Origin: Bacillota bacterium
GTDB lineage: Bacteria > Bacillota > Sulfobacillia > Sulfobacillales > Sulfobacillaceae
Direction: 5' to 3'
DNA: 34,765 nucleotides
Assembly (NCBI GenBank): GCA_021806205.1
Contig: JAJZXX010000094.1
Span: forward strand, 1 to 34,765
The position numbers were made by a program, and so were the translations under genes. Numbering within the stretch: position 1 is the stretch's first letter; every line of letters begins with the position of its first letter. Below the pieces are notes generated by a model. That model was not told the DNA's origin and made no database searches. It saw nothing but the letters and a program-made list of their open reading frames with translations. This document shows positions 1-8,459 of this stretch, piece by piece.

Positions 1-1
1 C

Positions 2-118
2 ACGCCACAACCTGAAGAACACTCGATGAGCAAGAGCCAAGATGCAGAGCCAATGTCCAGCAAATATGGCTACTCGTATGTTGAAATTTCAGGTCTCCTA
101 AACCGTTTCTTCGAATGA
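2..118 (+). CDS. C-terminal end of an unidentified ORF entering from the left edge
   Basis: An open frame runs in from the window edge and stops at TGA 116-118, giving 38 residues that end in YGYSYVEISGLLNRFFE. The YGYS..EI pattern faintly recalls the helix-turn-helix tail of REP-associated (IS200-like) transposases, but the match is too short to name. The TGA lies inside a perfect hairpin (105-124). Downstream DNA is decayed, so this could itself be a truncated or frameshifted end. I do not assign a function. Confidence 0.25.
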   Translation, partial: TPQPEEHSMSKSQDAEPMSSKYGYSYVEISGLLNRFFE

Positions 119-124
119 AGAAAC
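105..124. repeat. Perfect 8-bp inverted repeat
   Basis: GTTTCTTC (105-112) and GAAGAAAC (117-124) are exact reverse complements around a 4-base GAAT loop. No T-run follows on either side, so it is not a clear intrinsic terminator. It overlaps the stop codon of the left-edge open frame and precedes a transposase relic, so a mobile-element end is possible but unproven. Confidence 0.4.
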
Positions 125-240
125 TCATGGGGTTCTCGGGCCCCTTCACAGATTACCCCTCATTTTATCAAACTTTCCTCCATAGGGACCCCATTTCGGA
201 GTTATCCGTTGAAGTTGAAGTATGCGTCTGAATTCGCTGA

Positions 241-453
241 CCCCTCTACGGGTAAAACACCGACGGCCATACGGAGTGTAAGCCACTGGTGGCCGGGTTG
301 GTTGCGCGGGATGATGGTATTCCAATCGATACTGAGGTGTTCGACGGCAACCTGGATGATCCAACCTGGAGTCGTTCACTGGAGGAATCGCCAACTGGCA
401 GGTTGTCAGGTCCCGGACAGCCCCGAATACCGCGGCCATCGTCGGGACCGTGA
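241..453 (+). pseudogene. Relic of a DDE transposase (IS1634/IS4-like)
   Basis: The frame that includes codons 241-243 reads PLYG, a stop (TAA 253-255), then NTDGHTECKPLVAGLVARDDG and IPIDTEVFDGNLDD before a TGA at 451. The sequence 'GLV...DGIP....VF.GN..D' is the core block of IS1634/IS4-type DDE transposases, where it follows a 'GYSKD' segment at the spot where the stop now sits. Only about 60 residues are recognisable; the rest of a 400-500 residue enzyme is missing and neighbouring frames are broken. I see no terminal inverted repeats or target duplication, so the element's limits are unknown. This is an inactive scar. Confidence 0.5.
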
Positions 454-489
454 TAATAAGGGGAAGGTGTGGTCACCTGGCAGCCACAC

Positions 490-840
490 TGCCTTAAGGA
501 ACCGTTGGCGGCCTCCCGGCGTGTGTGGCGACCATTGCAAGTCTGTGGCTGTACGAATGGGGGACTCCAATCTAACATCAACCCAATATGTGCTGACGAC
601 ATGCCAGACAGCCGAATCGCTGGTGGCGGGGAATCACGTCGACACCATTCCGGAAGTCTATCTTGTGGTGTTGCACGGCCACTTTTCCGACCCTGGTGCC
701 CGCCTGCCCCCAGGGGCACCGATACCAACCGGCACGCAATTAGTCTTACGATTGACCCAGCAGATTTTGGACTTCGGAATCTCGAATCCATCGCTCAGCA
801 ACTTGTCTACGTTGGGACAGGGTCAGCCTTTTGCCTGCCG
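490..840 (+). pseudogene. Frameshifted gene for a membrane-anchored or exported hypothetical protein
   Basis: One frame (about 507-572) encodes a hydrophobic stretch, GLPACVATIASLWLYEW, that looks like a membrane anchor and ends at TAA 573-575. In another frame, from ATG 557 on, the sequence becomes protein-like: TTCQTAESLVAGNHVDTIPE, then VYLVVLHGHFSDPGARLPPG, and a tail ending near LSTLGQGQPF. Joining the two gives a small protein with an N-terminal anchor and a soluble domain, so a single frameshift near 557-575 probably broke it. The downstream frame stays open to 1054, but its Arg/Cys-rich composition after about 837 does not look like real protein. No family recognised. Confidence 0.4.
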
Positions 841-1182
841 TGATTTTCGGCTGCGCTGCCACGGCCCTAACTCCTCCCCCCGTTATTCGGACGAATCTTT
901 CCCGAAGACAGGGTTCCGCCGATTTACTTTAGGGCGGACCAGTCCAGAATCTTGTGTTAGATGCAATCAGAATCGAGAAAATCTGGATAATGACGTTCGG
1001 CCGATTGATTGGAATAGCTGTCGGACGACGGGCTACGCCTATCCGACCGCATAGTCTTTGAATGCGGTCTCACAAAATTGTTTCCCGCTTCTCAGAAATA
1101 TGGGCCAAGCGAAGTTTAGTCATTTTCTTGTCATGAAACGTGGGTATTATGATCATTATCAAAACTTAAGGAGGATAACGCG
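841..1182. other. Gene-free stretch before the PepSY gene
   Basis: I find no convincing gene here. Open frames have compositions typical of shadow translation. The last 60 bases form the leader of the PepSY gene, with a perfect AAGGAGG at 1168-1174. TTGTCA at 1128-1133 and several AT-rich hexamers (TATTAT 1145, TATGAT 1148, CATTAT 1154) sit in the right area for a promoter, but no pair has normal 16-18 bp spacing. Confidence 0.4.
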
Positions 1183-2088
1183 GTGAAAATGAAGCTGGTT
1201 TTAGGGCTGATTTCAGGGGGTCTGTTGGGGTTGCCCCTGGTGATAGCGCAAAGCGGATCCGCCCAGGGCGCATCATCCCGTTCGTCTTCGGCATTCCGAT
1301 TAGCCTACCAGGCCTCTCAATCCCAAGCCGAGTCGAGTGCGCTAAAGGCCGTAGGCGGTGGACAGGTGACGCACGTCTCTAACGACACCTACCAGGGTCA
1401 AGCGGTCTACGACATACATGTCCTATACCACAGCATCTTGTACGATGTCAAAGTTTCAAAGACCAACGACCTGGTCATGTTAAAAAAACTCTCGTCAGAA
1501 CAACCTTCCGGCAATAGTTCAACCGGGACCAGGCCTTCAACCGGATCCGGCGGATCGGACTCATCGAGCAGTTCGGTTCCGAACGTCAGTTCAAGCCAAG
1601 CGGGGTCACTGGCCGTTCAAGCCGTGGGAGGAGGGGCTGTCATTCACGTCTCGGCCGACCACTATCAGGGAACTCCTGTGTGGGATGTTCACGTCAGCTA
1701 TCAAAATCAGATCTGGGACGTCAAGATCAGTCAAGCCACCGGCGCGGTGGTGCAAAAGAAGCTGTCTTCCGAACAGCCGAACCGGCAGACGCCTAAGACC
1801 CAGGACGCCAAGAATCATGAGGATCATCACAGTGCGCCCAGTCCTTCACCGTCGGGCGGCATCCCATACAATCAAAAACTCACAACGGTCCCGCCGGCCT
1901 ATCAAAGCTACGTGAACCAGGCTTTGCAACAGCAAGGTGGTAGCTTAAAGTGGGTTAAATTCATTCATAAACAGCAGGGGGAAACTCAGGTCAACATCAA
2001 GATTCGCCGGACTCACGGAGGGACGGTCAAAGTGAAGGACTTGTTTAGCGCATCCGGCCAGTTGATTCAGCAAAAGTCCAATCACTAG
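1183..2088 (+). CDS. Secreted protein with two PepSY-like repeats
   Basis: 301 residues. The GTG start is set by AAGGAGG at 1168-1174. Residues 1-29 are a Sec-type signal peptide: KMK, a hydrophobic core, and a likely cleavage after SAQGA. Two homologous blocks follow, about residues 44-107 and 137-198. Each has 'AVGGG.V.HVS.D.YQG..V.D.HV', then 'D.KVS' or 'D.KIS', and ends in KKLSSEQ. This is the PepSY pattern of binding/inhibitory modules seen in cell-envelope proteins. A Ser/Thr-rich linker (108-136) and a His/Pro/Ser linker (205-226) separate them. The last 75 residues are another small basic domain I do not recognise. A terminator follows, so it is probably monocistronic. It lies upstream of a two-component system, which suggests an envelope-sensing partner, but that is inference. 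The internal duplication is clear; the ligand is unknown. Confidence 0.8.
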   Translation: MKMKLVLGLISGGLLGLPLVIAQSGSAQGASSRSSSAFRLAYQASQSQAESSALKAVGGGQVTHVSNDTYQGQAVYDIHVLYHSILYDVKVSKTNDLVMLKKLSSEQPSGNSSTGTRPSTGSGGSDSSSSSVPNVSSSQAGSLAVQAVGGGAVIHVSADHYQGTPVWDVHVSYQNQIWDVKISQATGAVVQKKLSSEQPNRQTPKTQDAKNHEDHHSAPSPSPSGGIPYNQKLTTVPPAYQSYVNQALQQQGGSLKWVKFIHKQQGETQVNIKIRRTHGGTVKVKDLFSASGQLIQQKSNH

Positions 2089-2106
2089 ACAGATTCCACC
2101 GGGCAT

Positions 2107-2139
2107 GGAGGAGGGCGCGGATAATTCTCCTCCCTTTTT
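2107..2139 (+). terminator. Intrinsic terminator after the PepSY gene
   Basis: GGAGGAG (2107-2113) pairs with CTCCTCC (2127-2133) across a 13-base loop and is followed by C and five T residues (2135-2139). It lies 18 bases after the stop codon. Confidence 0.6.
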
Positions 2140-2631
2140 GGTGATGGCGGAAGGCATTGTGAGGACAAACTCCTGATGGGCGCGGGAGTGCGGCACCAGC
2201 TCGTCGGTTCTTCTAATGGCGCTTGGAACTTTTGGGTTCATTCAGATGGCTTCTCCGCGGCGCCAATTCTGCATCACTGCCCCAGTCTTCGGGTCGGGCG
2301 TGCATGCCCTGTATCGAGGGATACAAATTTTAACGGTAGGAGCGGATAGGCATACTAATAACTAGCCCACCGATATCGAATCGGTGCGCCTTGCGAACAG
2401 TTGTGGTGGTGTACGGCGGTACCAGCACCGAACACAGTCGTTTGGACCGAAACGTTCAGCGGCTGGCCGGTCAGTAGAGGGAGGACAAATCGCAATGGTT
2501 CGACAGTAAGCAAAGCATCGGACAACTTATGGCGTAAAAATGACTGGTAAATAACGGCCAATACGCTAAAGTACAGGTAGAATCCAGAACTCAAACATTG
2601 TATCGCTAACGGTAGAAAAGGTCGACTGATA
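2140..2631. other. 492-bp intergenic region upstream of the response regulator
   Basis: No gene is convincing on either strand; the open frames are low-quality shadows. There is a small inverted repeat, ACCGAT (2369-2374) and ATCGGT (2380-2385), with a 5-base loop. This leader presumably holds the promoter of the two-component operon, but I find no good -35/-10 pair. Confidence 0.35.
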
Positions 2632-3318
2632 ATGATGGGAAAACAGATTCGGACCCTTATCGTAGAAGACCATCGCGAGATTGCCCGCTGGCTAAAGGCC
2701 GAACTGGCGCATTTCGGCTGGCACTGTGAAATAGCTAACACGGTAGAATTGGCCAAACCCATGGTCCGCTACCGCTCTTATCAAGTCATTTTATTGGATA
2801 TTATGCTGCCGGACGGGGACGGGATAGAACTTTGCCGGCAACTCCGGGATTTTACCAACGCCGCGATCATCATGGTGACCGCCAAAGATGATCTTAGGGA
2901 TCGGGTCCAAGCCCTGGATGATGGAGCCGACGACTATATCACCAAACCTTTTGCCATTGAGGAATTGCTGGCTCGGATCCGGGCAGTCCTGAGGCGGACC
3001 AGCGGGGAAAGAGGGCCGATGCTGGAATTTCAAGACCTTCGCCTCTGGCCGGAAGAGCGAACAGTCGAACAGAATGGCGTCCCACTAAGCCTTAGCCGAC
3101 GAGAATTTCAACTGCTTCAGGTCTTAATGGGCAATCCGAATCGGGCGCTGTCGCGGGACCAACTCCTGGAAAAGGCCTGGGGATACGATTTTTATGGAGA
3201 ATCCAACGTGGTTGACGTGACGGTGCGCCGCCTACGGGAGCATCTTTCCAGCCATGGGAACGTGAGTATTAACAGCATTCGGGGCGTCGGTTACGTATTG
3301 CGATCGGCCCATGAGTAA
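2632..3318 (+). CDS. OmpR/PhoB-family response regulator
   Basis: 228 residues, normal for the family. The receiver domain (about 5-120) has the acidic pair E12-D13, phospho-acceptor D56 in LLDIMLPDGDG, T83 and K105 before PF. The winged-helix DNA-binding domain (about 130-226) has the typical SRREFQLLQVL, 'SRDQLLEKAWG' and 'VDVTVRRLREHL' blocks and ends GVGYVLR. It is expected to bind DNA as a dimer when phosphorylated by the kinase encoded next, whose ATG lies inside its last codons (8-base overlap). ATG 2632 and ATG 2635 are both possible starts; the Shine-Dalgarno is weak (AAAAGG at about 2614). The target genes cannot be read from sequence; the upstream PepSY gene is one candidate. Confidence 0.9.
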   Translation: MMGKQIRTLIVEDHREIARWLKAELAHFGWHCEIANTVELAKPMVRYRSYQVILLDIMLPDGDGIELCRQLRDFTNAAIIMVTAKDDLRDRVQALDDGADDYITKPFAIEELLARIRAVLRRTSGERGPMLEFQDLRLWPEERTVEQNGVPLSLSRREFQLLQVLMGNPNRALSRDQLLEKAWGYDFYGESNVVDVTVRRLREHLSSHGNVSINSIRGVGYVLRSAHE

Positions 3319-4699
3319 TTGGTTGAGGCATCGCACCTGGCGCATCTCCTGGGCGTTGACGGCTGGCATCGGGCTGGCAGTGGTGGTGACCGGACTCAGT
3401 TCCGGTTGGCTGGTTTACTCGTTGGCCCAAAGGACGCTGATCCAAGAAGGCATTCAGGAAATTGCGATGACGGCAAAGATATCCGCTAAAAAACTCATGC
3501 AAGAATATCAGCTTCACCCGACACGGGCTACGGTGGAAGATCTTAGTGACCTGGCCTCCGGCCATCTCTATTTGCTCTTGGCTAACCAAAACGGCGGGTT
3601 TGTCGGGGCCAGCGGCCCCATTCCGCCTTTCATCCCGCATACCGTCATGCCTAGCAAACTGGCCCAGTCTTCTGGGTGGATTCGGTTTCACGCAACCCCC
3701 TATGTGTATGCCGGGGTTCCGCTGATCATTCACGGACATTCCCGCGAGTTAATCGTCGTGGACGGATTGGACCGGACCGCGGCCTTGTTGTCGGCCTTGC
3801 GCACAGCGCTCTTATTTGGAGAACTTTTGCTCGCGCTCAGCAGCACGCTGGCGGTGGTGTTGATTGTCCGTCAACTGACGGATCCGCTTCGTTCTCTGGA
3901 AGCAGTGGCCGGTACGGTGACATTAAATCGAGAAAACTCCCAACATGTGGAAATCGCTTCGAATTTAACCGAAGTGGTGTCGTTGACCGATTCATTTAAC
4001 AATATGTTGAATCGTCTCATGAACGCTCAGGAACGAGAAAGGCAGTTTACGAGCCATGCCGCCCACTCGCTGCGGACCCCCATCCACCTCATTCGCGGAT
4101 ATGCGCGCTCCCTAAGCCAATGGGGTCACGACGACCCGGAAATAAGACACCGCACCTTAAAGGCGCTGGCTCGCGAGTCGCAAGCCATGGAAACGCTGGT
4201 TGACCGATTGCTCCAACTGTCCCGGGTTGAACAGAATCATCACGTGTCCTTGCGGCGCATTGCGGTTGAGCCGTATTTAAAGAAGATTTTGCCGAACCTC
4301 CGGGATTGCTGTCCTCACCATCCGCTAAGCCTGGAATTCGCCCACCCGGATATCCCCGATATTGTGTCGGAACCGGACCTGTTAGAGGTAGTCTTGCGGA
4401 CACTGGTGGAAAACGCCGATGCATACGCGGATAAAGGCACCGCCGTGATCTTGTTTGTCGTTGTACTCCCAGAAGTCCGATCGGTGCGAATCGGCGTAGT
4501 TAACCAAGGGCCTGACCTTTCGTCCGACAGCCAGGCCCATCTGTTTGATCGCTTTTATCGAGCGCATCAACCGGCTTCCAGCCAGCATTTCGGACTTGGT
4601 CTGGCCATCGCCGACAGCATCGTCACGCGGATTCAGGGGCGGTGGACGATACAAAGTCACCATGGTCGCAACACGTTCGCGGTGGACTTGCCCACGTAA
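3311..4699 (+). CDS. Sensor histidine kinase, HAMP type
   Basis: 462 residues. Membrane segments at about 13-36 and 160-185 flank an extracytoplasmic sensor domain of roughly 120 residues. A HAMP linker follows (about 186-240), then a dimerisation/phospho-acceptor helix with H252 in AAHSLRTPIHLIRGYA, then an ATPase domain (N-box LVENADAY; FDRFYR; GLGLAIADSIV). Two positions are unusual. The acidic residue that normally follows the phospho-histidine (HE or HD) is Ser here. The G1 box, usually D.GPG, reads NQGPD. The G2 box is intact. Translation is coupled to the preceding regulator by overlap. It is an inner-membrane kinase/phosphatase whose signal is unknown. Confidence 0.88.
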   Translation: MSNWLRHRTWRISWALTAGIGLAVVVTGLSSGWLVYSLAQRTLIQEGIQEIAMTAKISAKKLMQEYQLHPTRATVEDLSDLASGHLYLLLANQNGGFVGASGPIPPFIPHTVMPSKLAQSSGWIRFHATPYVYAGVPLIIHGHSRELIVVDGLDRTAALLSALRTALLFGELLLALSSTLAVVLIVRQLTDPLRSLEAVAGTVTLNRENSQHVEIASNLTEVVSLTDSFNNMLNRLMNAQERERQFTSHAAHSLRTPIHLIRGYARSLSQWGHDDPEIRHRTLKALARESQAMETLVDRLLQLSRVEQNHHVSLRRIAVEPYLKKILPNLRDCCPHHPLSLEFAHPDIPDIVSEPDLLEVVLRTLVENADAYADKGTAVILFVVVLPEVRSVRIGVVNQGPDLSSDSQAHLFDRFYRAHQPASSQHFGLGLAIADSIVTRIQGRWTIQSHHGRNTFAVDLPT

Positions 4700-4762
4700 A
4701 TATGGGATGGGAAATCTTGTACGCCTGTATCCGGGGGATCGTGATAGCTTGAAGCCCATTTG

Positions 4763-4951
4763 CTAGGTCGGGGCAGTGTCATTGGAGTTAGGGTGGGGTT
4801 CAGCGCCGCCGTCTTTTTTGCGATTTTCGAGGAGGACTCGCTGGCGCGCCAGCGCCCGAAAGCGATCGCGATAGGAGCCTGATGATGTCGTCATTTCTTG
4901 AAAGAGTTGGGTTTTGAGTGCGTCCAGACCTTTTCTGGCATCCCCCACCAA
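4763..4951 (-). CDS. Possible small hydrophilic protein, 62 aa
   Basis: The minus-strand frame reads like protein (LDALKTQLFQEM, YRDRFRALARQRVLLENRKK) in otherwise gene-free DNA between the kinase gene and the peptidase gene. The start would be TTG 4951 or GTG 4948, neither with a good Shine-Dalgarno at normal distance. The frame is open further upstream to a TAG but has no ATG. The composition (helical, Arg/Lys/Gln-rich) could suit a small regulatory or DNA-binding protein, but no family is recognised. It could also be a truncated gene or chance. Confidence 0.3.
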   Translation of the reverse strand: MVGDARKGLDALKTQLFQEMTTSSGSYRDRFRALARQRVLLENRKKDGGAEPHPNSNDTAPT

Positions 4952-5076
4952 TGGCTTTTTTCGGACCGTGGTTCTCGCCTCCCTTAAGGCTACTGTGCCC
5001 TAAGCTCCCCGAACTATACGGGATATCGGCAGGGATTAGAGGCCATGGTGTGGAAGAGACTTGCGACAACTTAGGG

Positions 5077-7206
5077 ATGGGTGGCGGTTACGTGAAAGCC
5101 GGAAAAAAACGCTTAGATATTAATCAGGTTAGCGTTTGGCCCCGACCGGGCGGTCACGTGCCAGGGGCTTTCCAGTTTTCTGAGGAGAGTACCAAACTCT
5201 ATTACCTGTATGCGGAGGAAGGCCTAGAACGCGCGTTGTGGGTGTTTGATCTGGTTCAGGGGACAACCCGGATGGTGGCCAGAGCGCCGCACGACACGAG
5301 TCAAGACACATTTGATGATGAGATGAAAAGACAGCGGGCCAGACTCCAATGGTCCGGCATTACGGCCTTTGAGGTGTATGGTGAGGTGGTCCTGGTACCC
5401 TATCACGGAAAAGTCTATCTCTCCGAGAATGGCTCACCATTAAAGCCCGTTGCCGGAGCCGATGGTTTTATGGACCCCTCCCTGTCTTTGGATGGGACGG
5501 TGGTGTTCGGGGTCCGGGATGGCAACCTATGGTCCCTGAACCGAAAAACCGGAGTTGGTACGCCACTCACGGTGGGGGCGACCGATGGCCTCACCTATGG
5601 ATTAGCCGAATACGTAGCCCAAGAGGAATTAGACCGAGGCCACGGTTATTGGCCCAGTCCCGACGGCCGATGGATGGCTCTTTCCGAAGTTGATGAAAGG
5701 CATTTGCCGCCATACCCGATCGTGCATCAAAATCACGAGGGCGCTTGGATGGAATCCCACCGCTATCCGTTTGTTGGTCGGGAGAACGCCAAAGTCCGTT
5801 TAGGCATCGTGCCGCTTACCACGCCGCATGACCCCATTGCCTGGATAGACTTATGCGAGGGTGAGCGATATCTAATAGATGTTGTATGGAGCGAGATGGG
5901 ACAAGTTTTTGTCCTGACGCTGTCGCGTAATCATCAGCACCTCCGGTGGGATGTTTATGATGTTTGGGGCAGGTGGGTGCGGCGCGCCTATGAAGAGGGT
6001 TCTCCCACCTGGATTGTTCGTCCCCCAACAAGTTTTGTGACCGGGGATGGCACCATCGTTACCACATCAGAATCCACAGGACTTCGACGCCTGTTGGTCG
6101 TGCCCGAATCGGGCCCGATTCAATTGTTCCCAGACAACCAGGACGACGAGGTGGTGCTCGACGTTCTAGCTCTGGACCGTAATAAGCATACAGCTTATGT
6201 GTGGGGGACACGGCATCACGCGTTGGAAAGGACGCTGGTGGCCATCGACTGGGTAAACGGCGACCGTCGGGAACTGACTCCCGATGCGGGGTGGCATTCC
6301 ATCGTAGTTTCGAGGGATGCGCGTTTTTTTGTTGACGTGTGGTCTTCGCTCGAAAAGCCGCCAGTCGTTCGGGTGCGGTCTGACTCCGACATTCTCCACA
6401 CCATGACTGATCCGAAAGAGTTGACCGACTCCGGGCATTATTGTGCCCCCAAATTGTTTGCGGCTACCGCGGAGGATGGCACCCGGTTAAACGGGCTCAT
6501 TTATGTCCCTGAAGGCAAGGCGCCTCGGGGCGGATGGCCACTGGTCGATTCGGTGTATGGTGGCCCCATGGTCCAAACGGTCATGGACGCGTGGTCTGAA
6601 ACCGTTGACCTTGAAGCGCAGTATCTGGCACAACTGGGGATTGCGGTCATGCGGCTGGACAACCGCGGTAGCGCTAATCGTGGGCGGGCATTTGCGGAGG
6701 TATTGTATGGGCGTTTTGGCGACGTGGAATTAGCCGATCAAATTATGGGGGTACGTTCGGTGGCCCAGCAGTGGCCGATCAATTTAAGCCGTGTGGGCAT
6801 CTATGGTTGGAGCTATGGGGGATATATGACAATCCGGGCGATGCTGATGGCGCCCGGTATCTTTCGAGTCGGCGTAGCCGGAGCACCCGTCACAGACTTT
6901 CGTTGGTATGATACCGCTTATACCGAGCGATATCTCGGGACGCATCATAATAATCCCAAAGGCTACGATTCCACAAGTTTGATTAACAAAGCGGAACGTC
7001 TTCAAGGTAAGTTATTATTGATCCACGGCCTGGTCGACGAAAATGTTCACTTTCGGCATTCAGCGGCTTTGATCGAGGCATTTATTCAGGCTGGGCGCGA
7101 CTTCGACTTGTTGGTTTTGCCGAACGCCCGCCACATGGTTACCGATCAAAAGGGGAGTCAATATCGAGCACGGCGATTGGTGGAGTATTTTGAGCAGCAT
7201 CTCTAG
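5077..7206 (+). CDS. Prolyl oligopeptidase-family (S9) dipeptidyl-peptidase IV-like enzyme
   Basis: 709 residues from ATG 5077; GTG 5092, with GGTGGC just upstream, is nearly as good. The N-terminal 450 residues form the beta-propeller, including the double-Glu motif AEYVAQEELDRGHGYW (E183, E184), which binds the substrate amino terminus in DPP-IV enzymes. The C-terminal alpha/beta-hydrolase holds VYGGP, the nucleophile S579 in GWSYGGYM, D654 in VDENVHF and H686 in ARHMV, a complete catalytic triad. No signal peptide is seen, so it probably acts in the cytoplasm, removing dipeptides (classically X-Pro) from peptides. The frame is open back to 4918, but that N-terminal stretch is Pro/Leu-rich, unlike the family, and overlaps the opposite small ORF. 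Confidence 0.85.
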   Translation: MGGGYVKAGKKRLDINQVSVWPRPGGHVPGAFQFSEESTKLYYLYAEEGLERALWVFDLVQGTTRMVARAPHDTSQDTFDDEMKRQRARLQWSGITAFEVYGEVVLVPYHGKVYLSENGSPLKPVAGADGFMDPSLSLDGTVVFGVRDGNLWSLNRKTGVGTPLTVGATDGLTYGLAEYVAQEELDRGHGYWPSPDGRWMALSEVDERHLPPYPIVHQNHEGAWMESHRYPFVGRENAKVRLGIVPLTTPHDPIAWIDLCEGERYLIDVVWSEMGQVFVLTLSRNHQHLRWDVYDVWGRWVRRAYEEGSPTWIVRPPTSFVTGDGTIVTTSESTGLRRLLVVPESGPIQLFPDNQDDEVVLDVLALDRNKHTAYVWGTRHHALERTLVAIDWVNGDRRELTPDAGWHSIVVSRDARFFVDVWSSLEKPPVVRVRSDSDILHTMTDPKELTDSGHYCAPKLFAATAEDGTRLNGLIYVPEGKAPRGGWPLVDSVYGGPMVQTVMDAWSETVDLEAQYLAQLGIAVMRLDNRGSANRGRAFAEVLYGRFGDVELADQIMGVRSVAQQWPINLSRVGIYGWSYGGYMTIRAMLMAPGIFRVGVAGAPVTDFRWYDTAYTERYLGTHHNNPKGYDSTSLINKAERLQGKLLLIHGLVDENVHFRHSAALIEAFIQAGRDFDLLVLPNARHMVTDQKGSQYRARRLVEYFEQHL

Positions 7207-7225
7207 CACTGAATTCACAAAAAAA

Positions 7226-7305
<80 letters not shown>

Positions 7306-7315
7306 ACCATACGTT

Positions 7316-7345
7316 ATTATATGTCTGAGATGGTTTTGCCGTCAA
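7316..7345 (-). promoter_or_regulatory. Sigma-A promoter for tRNA-Pro
   Basis: On the minus strand TTGACG (7345-7340) is followed after 18 bp by a perfect TATAAT (7321-7316). The expected start lies about 7 bases downstream, next to the mature 5' end at 7302. The same AT-rich patch might also serve the divergent rmlA gene, but I see no good plus-strand pair. Confidence 0.75.
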
Positions 7346-7382
7346 ACGGCGACAGATTCCGGTTTAGGAAGGGAGTCAGAGG

Positions 7383-8444
7383 ATGAAAGGGTTGTTGCTG
7401 GCAGGAGGCACGGGCAGCCGATTGCGCCCGCTCACTTATACAGGGGCCAAGCAATTGATTCCCGTAGCCAATCGCCCTATTTTGTTTTATGCGGTCGATG
7501 CCATGGTCAACGCGGGGATTCGTGATATTGGTGTGATTATAGGCGACACGGGTGATGAGGTCCGCCAGGCATTAAGCGATGGGTCAGCGTTCGGTGCTCA
7601 ATTTACCTACATTACGCAATCTGCCCCGTTAGGCCTGGCCCATGCGGTGAAGTCCGCCCGGCATTTCCTAAAGTCGGATGCATTTTTGATGTTTTTAGGC
7701 GACAATCTTTTGCGGGGCGGTGTGGCCGACCTGGTCGAACGTTTTTCTGACCGTGATTTTGCAGCATCCATTTTGCTGACAGAAGTGGCGGATCCTACGC
7801 AATTCGGCGTCGCGGTATTGAAAGAGGATCGGGTGGTCCAGTTGGTGGAAAAGCCCAAAAATCCTCCGTCTTCGTGGGCGCTGGTTGGTGTTTACTGCTT
7901 TTCCAGCGCCATTCATGAAGCTATCGAAGGGCTTCAGCCGTCTTGGCGCGGTGAATATGAGATTACCGATGCTATTCAGCAACTGATTGATTGGGGGTTG
8001 ACGGTCGACTCTGCCCGCGTGCAGGGCTGGTGGAAAGATACGGGGCGGCCAGAAGACGTTCTGGATGCCAATCGATTAATTTTGGAAGATCTCAGCGGCG
8101 GTATACTAGGAGAGGTGGATCAGGAAAGCCAGATTACGGGTCGGGTCCTCGTCGAATCGGGGGCGGTGGTGAGACGGTCGGTAGTGCGTGGGCCGGTGGT
8201 CATTGCGCAGGGAGCGCATATTGAGGATAGTTACATCGGGCCTTATACGGCAATTGGTCCTAAGGTGCGCGTGGTAGCCACAGAGATTGAAAACAGCGTG
8301 TTGCTGGCTGAAAGCCAAGTCGAGAATATTGATGCGCGCATTGACCAAACGTTATTGGGACGCGGTGTGCGCGTGTGCGGAGGATCGCGCAAGCCCCGAG
8401 CCTTGCGATTGGTTTTGGGGGATCATAGCCGTTTAGACATTTAA
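7383..8444 (+). CDS. rmlA: Glucose-1-phosphate thymidylyltransferase, long form
   Basis: 353 residues, the size of the 'long' class, which carries a C-terminal left-handed beta-helix. The N-terminal nucleotidyltransferase domain (1-240) starts MKGLLLAGGTGSRLRPLTYT, with K24 in GAKQLIPVANRP. Other family blocks are FLGDNLL, VEKPKNPPSSWALVGVY, GEYEITDAI and WWKDTGRPEDVL. Residues about 250-350 are hexapeptide-like repeats (VVRGPVVIAQGAHIEDSYIG). It makes dTDP-glucose (or a related NDP-sugar) from dTTP and glucose-1-phosphate and heads a three-gene set with rmlC-like and rmlB. ATG 7383 has AGAGG just upstream. The long class is often found in secondary-metabolite or cell-surface sugar pathways, so the final sugar need not be rhamnose. 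Confidence 0.9.
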   Translation: MKGLLLAGGTGSRLRPLTYTGAKQLIPVANRPILFYAVDAMVNAGIRDIGVIIGDTGDEVRQALSDGSAFGAQFTYITQSAPLGLAHAVKSARHFLKSDAFLMFLGDNLLRGGVADLVERFSDRDFAASILLTEVADPTQFGVAVLKEDRVVQLVEKPKNPPSSWALVGVYCFSSAIHEAIEGLQPSWRGEYEITDAIQQLIDWGLTVDSARVQGWWKDTGRPEDVLDANRLILEDLSGGILGEVDQESQITGRVLVESGAVVRRSVVRGPVVIAQGAHIEDSYIGPYTAIGPKVRVVATEIENSVLLAESQVENIDARIDQTLLGRGVRVCGGSRKPRALRLVLGDHSRLDI

Positions 8445-8459
8445 AAGGGGAGGCATACG

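Noticed and set aside
209-1054. A 281-residue plus-strand open frame as one intact protein
   Set aside because: Only the middle (about 557-837) looks like protein; both ends have shadow-like composition, and a transposase block lies in a different frame at its start. I treat it as two relics.
2355-2762. Minus-strand 135-residue open frame
   Set aside because: It overlaps the response regulator antisense, has no ribosome site and no recognisable motifs.
4918-5076. Upstream extension of the peptidase gene to GTG 4918
   Set aside because: The extra 53 residues are Pro/Leu-rich and unlike the family, and there is no ribosome site; later starts fit better.
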